Source: an uncultured Bacteroidales bacterium
Lineage (GTDB): Bacteria > Bacteroidota > Bacteroidia > Bacteroidales > UBA932
DNA: 10,777 nt
Direction of reading: 5' to 3'
Assembly (NCBI GenBank): GCA_946405485.1
Contig: CAMJHJ010000068.1
Span: forward strand, 1 to 10,777
Below the pieces are notes generated by a model. It was not told where the DNA came from, ran no database searches, and saw only the letters and a program-made list of their open reading frames with translations. Positions 1 to 5,747 of the stretch are shown one piece after another. The position numbers and the translations under genes were made by a program. The stretch's first letter is position 1. Every line of letters begins with the position of its first letter.

Positions 1-1
1 G

Positions 2-1495
2 TATTACGGTAAGGCTCTGAAGATTTGTGAAAAGGTTCTCGGAGTGGAGCATCCCAAAACGGCCTCAACTTATAACAACATCGGGTATGTATATGATGAG
101 ATGGGCGACTATCCCAAGGCGTTGGAGTATTACGGTAAGTCGCTAGAGATTAGTGAAAAGATACTCGGTTCGGAGCATCCCGCCACGGCAACGTCTTATA
201 ACAACATCGGGGGTGTCTATGGTGACATGGGCGACTATCCTAAGGCGCTTGAGTATTACGGTAGGGCTCTGGAGATCAGTGAAAAGAATCTCGGAGAAGA
301 GCACCCAAATACGGCTACGTCCTATAACAACATCGGGAGTGTCTATTCTGATATGGGCGACTATCCTAAGGCGCTTGAGTATTACGGTAGGGCTCTGGAG
401 ATTTGTGAAAAGATTCTCGGAGAGGAGCATCCCGCTACGGCCATGTCCTATGAAAATATCGGGTGTGTCTATGCTGATGTGGGAGACTACCCCAAAGCGC
501 TGGAATACAACATTAAGGGTCTGAAGCTTTGTGAAAAGATTCTCGGAGAGAGGCATCCCGATACGGCCACGTCCTATGACAACATCGGGGGTATCTATGC
601 TGATATGGGAGACTATCCCAGGGCGCTGGAGTATTACGGTAGGGCCCTGAAGATCAGGGAGAAGGTTCTCGGTGAGAATCATCCCGCCACAGCAACGTGC
701 TATAACAACATCGGGTATGTCTATTCCCGGCTGGGCGACTATCCCAAGGCACTGGAGTATTACGAAAAGTCTCTGAAGATTCAGGAAAAGTGTCACGGTG
801 CGGATCATCCCGATACGGCTACGTCCTATAACAACATCGGGGGTATCTATGCTGATATGGGAGATTATCCCAAGGCGCTGGAATATTACAGCAAGGCTCT
901 GAAGGCCAGGGAAATGATTCTCGGAGAGGATCATCCCTCTACGGCTACGTCTTATAACAACATCGGGGGAATCTATGCTGAAATGGGAGATTATCCCAAG
1001 GCGCTGGAGTACTACGGTAAGGCTCTGAGGATTTGTGAAATGATTCTCGGCGAGGATCATCCCGATACGGCTACGTCCTATGACAATATCGGGGTTATTC
1101 ATTTCCGACTGGGCGACTATCCCAAGGCGTTGGAGTATTGCGGTAAGGCTCTGAAGATCAGGGAGAAGGTTTTTGGTGAAGAGCATCCCGATACAGCGAC
1201 GTCCTATGACAGCATCGGGGCTTCGCATTCTCGGATGGGCGACTACCCCAAGGCGTTGGAGTATTGCGGTAAGGCTCTGAGGATCAGGAGAAAGGTTCTC
1301 GGCGAGAATCATCCCGACACGGCGTTCTCTTATGAAAACATGGGGAATATCCATTCCCGGATGGAAGACTATCCCGGTGCATTGGATTATTACGAGAAGG
1401 CCCTTGGGATTATGGAGAGGGTGTCGGGTCCGGACAATCAAGAGGTTGCCCGTCTGAAAGAAAAGATATCAACGTTGCGGGGGAAACTGCATTAG
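2..1495 (+). CDS. Kinesin-light-chain-type TPR repeat protein, 5' end outside window
   Basis: The reading frame is open from base 2 to the TAG at 1493-1495, so the window holds only the C-terminal 497 residues. The GTG at 44 is an internal valine and not a start. The protein is a run of 42-residue TPR units (126 bp): part of one repeat, then eleven units starting at 71, 197, 323, 449, 575, 701, 827, 953, 1079, 1205 and 1331. The unit core is YNNIG, then GDYPKALEYY, then a lysine-rich helix ending in LGEEHPDTATS, which is the TPR_10/TPR_12 type known from kinesin light chains. The last unit degenerates into a charged tail ending KISTLRGKLH. Such arrays form superhelical protein-binding scaffolds; the partner is unknown. 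No enzymatic domain, signal peptide or membrane segment is visible, but the N-terminus is missing. The gene is more A/T-rich than the genes to its right. The family call is secure; the function is open. Confidence 0.93.
   Translation, partial: YYGKALKICEKVLGVEHPKTASTYNNIGYVYDEMGDYPKALEYYGKSLEISEKILGSEHPATATSYNNIGGVYGDMGDYPKALEYYGRALEISEKNLGEEHPNTATSYNNIGSVYSDMGDYPKALEYYGRALEICEKILGEEHPATAMSYENIGCVYADVGDYPKALEYNIKGLKLCEKILGERHPDTATSYDNIGGIYADMGDYPRALEYYGRALKIREKVLGENHPATATCYNNIGYVYSRLGDYPKALEYYEKSLKIQEKCHGADHPDTATSYNNIGGIYADMGDYPKALEYYSKALKAREMILGEDHPSTATSYNNIGGIYAEMGDYPKALEYYGKALRICEMILGEDHPDTATSYDNIGVIHFRLGDYPKALEYCGKALKIREKVFGEEHPDTATSYDSIGASHSRMGDYPKALEYCGKALRIRRKVLGENHPDTAFSYENMGNIHSRMEDYPGALDYYEKALGIMERVSGPDNQEVARLKEKISTLRGKLH
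71..1456 (+). repeat. Tandem 126-bp repeat array inside the TPR gene
   Basis: Eleven copies of a 126-bp unit are strongly similar at the DNA level as well as the protein level. Near-identical stretches recur around the codons for GDYPKALEYY and for the segment joining LGE to HPDTATSY. Units 9 and 10 (1079-1330) share an EYCGKAL variant, which suggests a recent duplication of neighbouring units. The last unit (1331-1456) is the most diverged and acts as the cap. Copy number in such an array can change by recombination or slippage, and it is a likely place for short-read assembly collapse. Confidence 0.9.
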
Positions 1496-1512
1496 GAAAC
1501 AAGGAACAGGAT

Positions 1513-1545
1513 GCTGTCGTTTACCCTAAAACAGCGACGGCTTTC
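1513..1545 (+). terminator. Possible terminator of the TPR gene
   Basis: GCTGTCG at 1513-1519 can pair with CGACGGC at 1535-1541 (one T-G wobble), followed by TTTCC. An alternative fold pairs GCTGT with ACAGC and TTTA with TAAA around a CCC loop. The structure starts 17 nt after the TPR stop codon, which suits a terminator, but the T tract is short. Confidence 0.4.
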
Positions 1546-1587
1546 CATGCTCAGTATCCCGGTTGGGACTTTTGAAACAATAATGAA

Positions 1588-1617
1588 GGAGGGGTGATGC
1601 TGAAAAGCCGCCCCTCC
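1588..1617 (+). other. Hairpin with GAAA loop, candidate second terminator
   Basis: GGAGGGG at 1588-1594 pairs with CCCCTCC at 1611-1617. Inside, GCT and AGC close a GAAA loop, separated from the outer stem by a small internal loop. It is followed by AGTTTATC, so there is no real T tract. The 5' arm contains an apparent AAGGAGG Shine-Dalgarno in front of the ATG at 1597, so any initiation there would be buried in the stem. Confidence 0.45.
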
Positions 1618-1890
1618 AGTTTATCGTGGAAACCGATGGCCGTTTCATCAGTTAGAGAGCAGTATTGCAAAGTGTTCACATACTGCGTGGAAAAGGAGAA
1701 AACAAAGGGCGAGAAAGGCGAGGGCGGAAAGCACGCACAGAGTCACCCTCAGGCATCTTCGGGCGATGATGCGCCGGGCGTTTCGGCTATAGCGCCCCTT
1801 GGAGTAATACCGGAGTTAATCCCGGTATACTGAAACCGTATTCTCGCCGACTGCGAGATTCCAGCTCCGTTCTTCTTCGCCAACTGACAT

Positions 1891-2061
1891 ATGCTTTTTC
1901 CCTGGGTCTACATTCTTAATGGCGAAAATCGACCAGAAGACAGCTACGGAGGTCCTGTTCCTGTAGCTCCTGAACAGAGCAGTGACGAGGTCACCCGCAA
2001 CTTCGCGGCGAGCGAGTTGCGATACGTTATCGGCGAGAAGCGAAATGCAGGGATGATGTAG
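1891..2061 (+). CDS. Possible 56-residue small protein (uncertain)
   Basis: This ORF opens at an ATG at 1891, six bases after the start of an in-frame TGA at 1885, and ends at the TAG at 2059-2061. The translation begins MLFPWVYILNGENRPEDSYG and ends ELRYVIGEKRNAGMM. Composition is protein-like (mixed charge, few rare residues), and the stop sits exactly where a terminator-like stem begins (2059). Against it: there is no Shine-Dalgarno or family match, and two hairpins lie just upstream. The segment TRNFAASEL loosely resembles the N-terminal signature of some M15 peptidases, but this is too short to call. It may be the tail of a decayed gene in the same frame as the ORF at 1597-1833. Confidence 0.25.
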   Translation: MLFPWVYILNGENRPEDSYGGPVPVAPEQSSDEVTRNFAASELRYVIGEKRNAGMM

Positions 2062-2083
2062 GGGAGAGCCCTAGCTTTTTTCC
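2059..2083 (+). terminator. Short stem followed by six Ts
   Basis: TAGGG at 2059-2063 pairs with CCCTA at 2069-2073 around a GAGAG loop, followed by GC and a run of six Ts (2076-2081). The stem is only 5 bp, but the T tract is the best in the left half of the window. It would end any transcript coming through the 1500-2060 stretch. Confidence 0.5.
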
Positions 2084-2122
2084 TTCGAAACCAGCATCCC
2101 GGATCTCATCATCGCACGGGTA

Positions 2123-2157
2123 GAATGCGCTCCGCGAATAAATAGCGGAGCGCATTC
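2123..2157. other. Perfect 13-bp inverted repeat
   Basis: GAATGCGCTCCGC at 2123-2135 and its exact complement at 2145-2157 flank a 9-nt A/T-rich loop (GAATAAATA). This is the longest perfect stem in the window. It is not followed by a T tract on either strand. It could be a bidirectional transcription terminator or barrier, a processing site, or an element end. Confidence 0.6.
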
Positions 2158-2291
2158 GTCTGTTGCAACCATATATTTATGCCATGGTCTACTTCGTTTC
2201 GGTAGATTGCGCTGACCCAACTCTCTTTTGTGGATAGAAAGGCCCAATTACAGTGCACAGCTGAACTGGCGCCGGACAAAAAGCGTTCAAA

Positions 2292-2305
2292 TAATTGATC
2301 AATTA
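2292..2305. promoter_or_regulatory. 14-bp perfect palindrome, possible operator
   Basis: TAATTGATCAATTA is a perfect dyad of 14 bp, A/T-rich, in an intergenic stretch 124 nt upstream of the gene starting at 2429. Its size and symmetry fit a binding site for a dimeric helix-turn-helix regulator. No regulator gene is visible nearby, so this is only a candidate. Confidence 0.3.
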
Positions 2306-2314
2306 CATCTCATT

Positions 2315-2407
2315 ATGAAGTACGGTTTAATCGACAAAACAGGAGAAACGGTTATCAGATGCAAATATGAGAAAGACGGCGAGGTGACATTTCCTGATTA
2401 TCCATAA
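2315..2407 (+). pseudogene. Remnant of a WG-repeat protein gene
   Basis: A 30-codon frame from the ATG at 2315 to the TAA at 2405-2407 reads KYGLIDKTGETVIRCKYE in its first half. This is a textbook WG (KWG) repeat unit of the form G-L-I-D-x-T-G-x-x-V-I-x-x-x-Y. A single isolated repeat is not a functional propeller-like array, so I read this as the leftover end of a larger WG gene. The same frame stays open back to 2216, but the translation upstream of 2315 does not look like WG repeats. A separate, intact WG-type gene lies at 3985-5034. A real 30-residue peptide is possible but less likely. Confidence 0.55.
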
Positions 2408-2428
2408 CACTTAGAAACGACAAGTATC

Positions 2429-3136
2429 ATGACAAAAATCAACAGCAGAACAAGAATCAACAGCAACGTCCTTGCACTACCCTCGCCGAGGGTGGTGTAT
2501 TCTCCCGGTGCGGGCGAGTTTTTCCTTCAAAGCGGCACATTCTACCAGTCATTCGGGGAGTATGACGTCTATGGGGGAGATTCAAGCGGGAACGTTTTCC
2601 ATGCCCAAGAGAACGGTGAGATCTTGGCATATCCGATCGATGAGAACGGACATGTCCACGAAGACATTAACAATTGCCTCCACATCGGCAGACAAGGGGA
2701 GAAGATCAGCCAGTTTCACGAAGCCGTCATGCTCGCCTGCATGACGGAATTCCCCGAACAGATCCCTCGCCTGATAAGCGGAATCAAGAAGAAACTGGCG
2801 GGATACGGCATTGGCGTCCTTGATGACAAGAAGGAGTGCCTGGAGATGAGCGTGGAGCTCATCCGGCTCGCCGGGGACGGGTATCTTTTCACGACGGGCG
2901 AGTCTTATCCATGCTACCTGCCTTTCAGACATGAATACGCTGCGGAGGAGTACTCGGACGAATTGCTGGCGAAGGACATCACCGTCACGCTGAAAGCCCT
3001 GTTCTCGGTGCTTCCCGCCCCCGGGAAACTGATTCTGAAAGTCGACGGGAATGATTGCGGCAGGTACAACCTGAATGTCGTCCGCCTGCTCAATGATGCC
3101 CGAGAGTTTGATTTCGAGATTGTCTGTCCAAATTGA
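2429..3136 (+). CDS. Hypothetical protein, 235 residues
   Basis: I do not recognise this protein. The ORF runs from the ATG at 2429 to a TGA at 3134-3136. No Shine-Dalgarno precedes the start; the leader is A-rich, like those of most neighbours. No signal peptide or membrane segment is visible, so it is probably cytoplasmic. The first third is rich in Gly, Tyr and Phe and looks like beta strands (about residues 18-75). The middle contains a likely helix pair around FHEAVMLACMTEFPEQIPRL (residues about 95-114) followed by GIKKKLAGYGIGVLDD. The C-terminal third alternates helix and strand and ends FDFEIVCPN. Its stop codon lies 10 nt before the SanA-like gene, so the two are probably co-transcribed. 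Sequence composition is that of a normal coding gene and agrees with the downstream genes rather than the TPR gene. Confidence 0.85.
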   Translation: MTKINSRTRINSNVLALPSPRVVYSPGAGEFFLQSGTFYQSFGEYDVYGGDSSGNVFHAQENGEILAYPIDENGHVHEDINNCLHIGRQGEKISQFHEAVMLACMTEFPEQIPRLISGIKKKLAGYGIGVLDDKKECLEMSVELIRLAGDGYLFTTGESYPCYLPFRHEYAAEEYSDELLAKDITVTLKALFSVLPAPGKLILKVDGNDCGRYNLNVVRLLNDAREFDFEIVCPN

Positions 3137-3146
3137 TTGTTTGCGT

Positions 3147-3797
3147 ATGAAGAAGACCGTCAAGTCCATACTGTTGGGATGCATCGTCATCCTGGCGTTC
3201 ATCCTGTATTGCAACATCCGGGTGGTCTGGTTCTCTTCCAGGAGGGTCTTCGACGACCTGTCGACGGTGCCCCGGACGCATGCTGCGCTCCTGCTTGGAG
3301 CACCGCCGGTGACCGGGAGCGGATCCGCTAACGCTTATTTCACCCATCGGATCGATGCCTGTGCCGAGCTGTACAGGGCAGGGAAGGTGGACGTGATTCT
3401 CGTCAGCGGAGACAACCGGGATTCCCGTCACAACGAGACGGATGCGGCGCGGAAGGCATTGACGGAGAAAGGCATCCCGGAGAGCGCACTCCTGGTCGAT
3501 GAGGCGGGTTACCGGACGTTGGAGTCCGTCGTCCGGGCGCGCGACGTCTTCGGCCTCTCCTCCTTTGTCATCGTAAGCCAGCGGTTCCACAACGAGAGGG
3601 CGGTCTTCCTCGCCGCCAGAAGTGGTGTTGACGCCATCGGATACAATGCCCCGGATGCTGGCGCCGGTTACGGACCCAGGGTCATCCTGCGCGAGTATCT
3701 GGCCCGCTGCCGGGTCTTCTGGGACCTCCTCGCCGTCAGCCCTCCGGCCCCCGCTGGGGAAGAGGCGCGGCCGGCCTTGCAGGAGGGATGGCCATGA
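3147..3797 (+). CDS. sanA: SanA-like DUF218 (YdcF family) membrane protein
   Basis: The 216-residue protein has one N-terminal transmembrane segment (about residues 6-22), then a single DUF218 domain. Family landmarks in order are HAALLLGAPP (45-54), FTHRIDACAELYRAGKVD (65-82), ILVSGDNRDS (84-93), NETDAARKAL (96-105), GIPESALLVDEAGYRTLESV (109-128), RARDVFG (130-136) and IVSQRFHNERAVFLAA (142-157). These match the E. coli SanA subgroup closely. SanA is linked to vancomycin exclusion and envelope barrier function at high temperature; its biochemical activity is not established. I chose the ATG at 3147 because the hydrophobic anchor follows directly. The longer upstream reading (from 3075) overlaps the previous gene. 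It lies 10 nt after the hypothetical gene, suggesting an operon. The family call is strong; the symbol is by similarity. Confidence 0.88.
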   Translation: MKKTVKSILLGCIVILAFILYCNIRVVWFSSRRVFDDLSTVPRTHAALLLGAPPVTGSGSANAYFTHRIDACAELYRAGKVDVILVSGDNRDSRHNETDAARKALTEKGIPESALLVDEAGYRTLESVVRARDVFGLSSFVIVSQRFHNERAVFLAARSGVDAIGYNAPDAGAGYGPRVILREYLARCRVFWDLLAVSPPAPAGEEARPALQEGWP

Positions 3798-3834
3798 CGC
3801 GGGCTTGCGCCCACGGGCGTTCCCCCGCCCGGTT

Positions 3835-3867
3835 CCGGGAAGCATCGGCCGGGTGCTTCCTGGATTT
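3835..3867 (+). terminator. Probable terminator after the SanA-like gene
   Basis: CCGGGAAGCA at 3835-3844 pairs with TGCTTCCTGG at 3854-3863 (10 bp with one wobble) around a 9-nt loop, followed by ATTTGT. It lies 38 nt after the SanA-like stop codon and separates that unit from the WG-repeat gene. The T tract is weak. Confidence 0.45.
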
Positions 3868-3984
3868 GTCCCTGGCGTAAACGCCCATGGTAGATTATAT
3901 CCGCTCTCCACTCTATAGGGGCAGCATTGGTAGGTTAACGAACCGCTGTATTATTATTTACTAACAACTAATTGCAAGTAATCT

Positions 3985-5034
3985 ATGACAGAAAAACAAA
4001 AAAACATGCTCAACGTCGCCTGGAAGGTGGGGTTGGTGCTGATCGGTCTGGTTATTCTGTGGGTCGGTATCCGGTCCACGTGGTCTTGGTACCGGGATAA
4101 CTATGGCCGCTGTTACTGGGACGACCGGACCCTCTCCAGCTCCGTCGCCGTCCATTCGTTTTATGACGACCGTGTCCGTGTGTGGAACTCGGATACGGGC
4201 AGCTACACCACACGGAAACTGAAATGGGTCTCCGGTACCCCCGAACGCGACAGCCTCACCGTCTTCTGCGACAGGAAAGAAAAGCGCGGGTACCTGGACG
4301 TGAAGAGCGGAAAGATCGTGATTCCGGCCCAGTACAAGAAGGCGTGGCATTTCTCCGAGGGCGTGGCCGCCGTCATGGGCGATAACGGCAAGATCGGCTT
4401 CATCAACCATGACAACCAGCTGATCCTCGGTTATGAGATTCCCTACGAGCCGGAATTCGACTATGTCTTCAAGGACGGATACTGCGTGGTGACCCATTGG
4501 GACAGCGAAAAGGGGACAAACACCTATGCCGTCTATGACAAGACAGGCGCGTTGGTCCTTCCCTGGGGATATACGAGGCTGGACGAGCCGAACCCGCTCG
4601 GCTACCGCGTGGTCTGGAAGGACAAGGAGGCCTGGCTCTACGACCGTGACTACCAGCCTGTCTTCCCGGATTCGTACGACGATGTGGAACTGGACGACCA
4701 CGCCGGGGTATACCTCACCCGGAACCATCACAAGCAGCTCGTCGATTACGAGGGGAAGATTCTCGAGCCATTCGTGATTGACAGCACGTATCCGCTGAGA
4801 TACGTCTCGGTGTACCATGAGGACGAAGAGAACGAGTATGAGCTGGTCCCGGACGTCGCCGCCTACCGGGTCGGACTTTGGGAGGGGTTGCTGGATACCA
4901 GGACGGGCAAGGCCATCACGCCTGCCAAGTACTGGTCGTTCGAGATGATCTCCAAGGACCTGATCAGGGCTGAACTGGGCCACGACAGCGAGAGCGTCAT
5001 CCTGAACAAGCGGGGGATTGTCGTAAAGCAATAG
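3985..5034 (+). CDS. Membrane-anchored WG (KWG)-repeat protein
   Basis: The 349-residue protein begins with a short charged segment, then a single transmembrane helix (about residues 13-30, VGLVLIGLVILWVGIR region). The rest would be exposed outside the cytoplasm or in the periplasm. It contains degenerate WG repeats: RGYLDVKSGKIVIPAQY (101-117) followed by FSEGVAAV (123-130), KIGFINHDNQLIL (136-148), YAVYDKTGALVLP (181-193), AWLYDRDYQPVFPDSYDDV (216-234), QLVDYEGKIL (251-260) and GLLDTRTGKAITPAKY (301-316). WG repeats are thought to form beta-structured, possibly ligand- or protein-binding arrays; the ligand here is unknown. The start at 3985 follows an A/T-rich leader without Shine-Dalgarno. 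The gene is transcribed alone and ends 6 nt before a strong terminator. Acidic segments (residues 233-239 and 279-286) stand out. Confidence 0.85.
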   Translation: MTEKQKNMLNVAWKVGLVLIGLVILWVGIRSTWSWYRDNYGRCYWDDRTLSSSVAVHSFYDDRVRVWNSDTGSYTTRKLKWVSGTPERDSLTVFCDRKEKRGYLDVKSGKIVIPAQYKKAWHFSEGVAAVMGDNGKIGFINHDNQLILGYEIPYEPEFDYVFKDGYCVVTHWDSEKGTNTYAVYDKTGALVLPWGYTRLDEPNPLGYRVVWKDKEAWLYDRDYQPVFPDSYDDVELDDHAGVYLTRNHHKQLVDYEGKILEPFVIDSTYPLRYVSVYHEDEENEYELVPDVAAYRVGLWEGLLDTRTGKAITPAKYWSFEMISKDLIRAELGHDSESVILNKRGIVVKQ

Positions 5035-5040
5035 GCAGAT

Positions 5041-5072
5041 GGGCCGTCTCCCACCGCGGGACGGCCCTCTTT
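5041..5072 (+). terminator. Intrinsic terminator of the WG-repeat gene
   Basis: GGGCCGTC at 5041-5048 pairs with GACGGCCC at 5060-5067 (8 bp, G/C-rich), followed by TCTTT. It begins 6 nt after the stop codon at 5034. It also separates this gene from the convergent minus-strand genes. Confidence 0.75.
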
Positions 5073-5261
5073 CCCTATGTTGTATGCGTATGACGCGGCG
5101 GTTCGCGAAATCCTTCCTATCTCTGCCGATGACGTCGAGACATCGAAACCGCTACCATGATGGGAAACAGTAAAAAAGGCCACGCTTGAAAACGGGAAAC
5201 TCCTTAAAGAGTTCCATAAGGTCCCTGTCAAGGCATGGCGGCAGGGTCTGCAAGACGAAGT

Positions 5262-5293
5262 GATGCCGGGCACCCCGATGGGAGTCCGGCATC
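5262..5293. other. Hairpin between convergent transcription units
   Basis: GATGCCGG at 5262-5269 pairs with CCGGCATC at 5286-5293, with a further CCC/GGG pairing possible inside. It lies 48 nt beyond the stop codon of the minus-strand YbjN-like gene (5342) and could end that transcript. No T tract is present on the minus strand, so termination is only a guess. The 5073-5341 gap holds no convincing gene. Confidence 0.35.
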
Positions 5294-5341
5294 ATCTGTT
5301 TCATGGCGGCAGGCTGCTCGGCCTTCTGCAGGAAGGATCCG

Positions 5342-5728
5342 TTAGGACCCGTTTCTCAGATACTCATAGAACAGATCCCTGGCCGTGGCAAGCATGGTCA
5401 GCGTGCGGGGAATGATATCCTCGTAACTCGGCGAGGAATCCAGCAGCTGCTCGGCGGAGATCCAGACTCTGTCGTCACAAAGGAAGCACTTGACAACCTT
5501 GTGGTTCTCGTTGATCTGGTTGATGGCTTCCAGCGCGTCAGTCCTGTTGTTCTCGTCCGTACTGAAGATATCGGGGAGTATAATACTCAGGAAAGAGGCG
5601 TCCTCATCGTCCCAGTGAATGAAGAAAGAGAGCAGTTGATACTTGAAATAGATGCCGAAGTCTTCTTCCTGCGGCCGGAGCCCTTCATTCGAAAGGTACT
5701 CCATGATGTCTTGTTTGATGGTACTCAT
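5342..5728 (-). CDS. YbjN-like small protein (PF10722 type)
   Basis: The 128-residue protein has the alpha-beta pattern of the YbjN family: an N-terminal helix (IKQDIMEYLSNEGLRP, 4-19), strands with an acidic turn (FGIYFKYQLLSFFIHWDDED, 24-43), the segment FLSIILPDIFSTDENN (46-61), a helix RTDALEAINQINENHKVVK (62-80), the strand CFLCDDRVWISAEQLLD (81-97) and a long C-terminal helix. YbjN proteins have a fold like type III secretion chaperones and are described as regulators or chaperones; substrates are mostly unknown. It starts 19 nt after the kinase-AAA+ gene on the same strand, so the two are very likely co-transcribed and may work together, for example as adaptor and motor (inference). 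The start at 5728 has no Shine-Dalgarno; its leader is A/T-rich. There is no signal peptide. Confidence 0.75.
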   Translation of the reverse strand: MSTIKQDIMEYLSNEGLRPQEEDFGIYFKYQLLSFFIHWDDEDASFLSIILPDIFSTDENNRTDALEAINQINENHKVVKCFLCDDRVWISAEQLLDSSPSYEDIIPRTLTMLATARDLFYEYLRNGS

Positions 5729-5747
5729 ATCAATTCGTATTTAAAAA

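Larger units (their letters stand above)
1496..2314. other. Long stretch without a confident gene, rich in inverted repeats
   Basis: No ORF here resembles a family I recognise, and no tRNA or rRNA is visible. The stretch contains many short inverted repeats: 1513-1541, 1588-1617, 1807-1828 (ATACCGG/CCGGTAT), 1842-1858 (TCTCGC/GCGAGA), 1942-1968 (AGCTAC/GTAGCT) overlapping 1955-1977 (CTGTTC/GAACAG), 1996-2021 (CGCAACT/AGTTGCG), 2059-2081 and 2123-2157. The frame starting at 1597 is open to a TGA at 1831, then to a TGA at 1885, then to a TAG at 2059. It could be a decayed gene, a structured noncoding RNA locus, or remnants of a mobile element. No transposase fragment or clear flanking repeat was found. 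Confidence 0.5.

Noticed and set aside
143..1441. Long minus-strand ORF (432 codons) opposite the TPR gene
   Set aside because: It is a shadow of the repeat array: once one 126-bp unit lacks antisense stops, all copies do. Its translation is a repetitive product with no family resemblance.
1594..1833. 79-codon plus-strand ORF with an apparent Shine-Dalgarno
   Set aside because: The AAGGAGG is part of the 5' arm of a hairpin (1588-1617), spacing to the ATG is too short, and the product matches nothing. It is treated as part of the unexplained intergenic stretch.
1500..2430. Insertion sequence or CRISPR array
   Set aside because: No transposase fragment, no matching terminal repeats with target duplication, and no regularly spaced short repeats with unique spacers were found.
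3090..3911. 273-codon minus-strand ORF
   Set aside because: It lies opposite the SanA-like gene, whose family motifs are clear on the plus strand.
3961..5031. 356-codon minus-strand ORF
   Set aside because: It is a shadow of the WG-repeat gene; the plus strand shows a membrane anchor, WG units and a matching terminator.
5077..5160. 27-codon plus-strand ORF after the WG-gene terminator
   Set aside because: It lies directly after a terminator, lacks a ribosome binding site or promoter and has no recognisable features.
4863..5273. 136-codon minus-strand ORF
   Set aside because: It overlaps the 3' end of the WG-repeat gene and its terminator, and its Ser-rich translation resembles no family.
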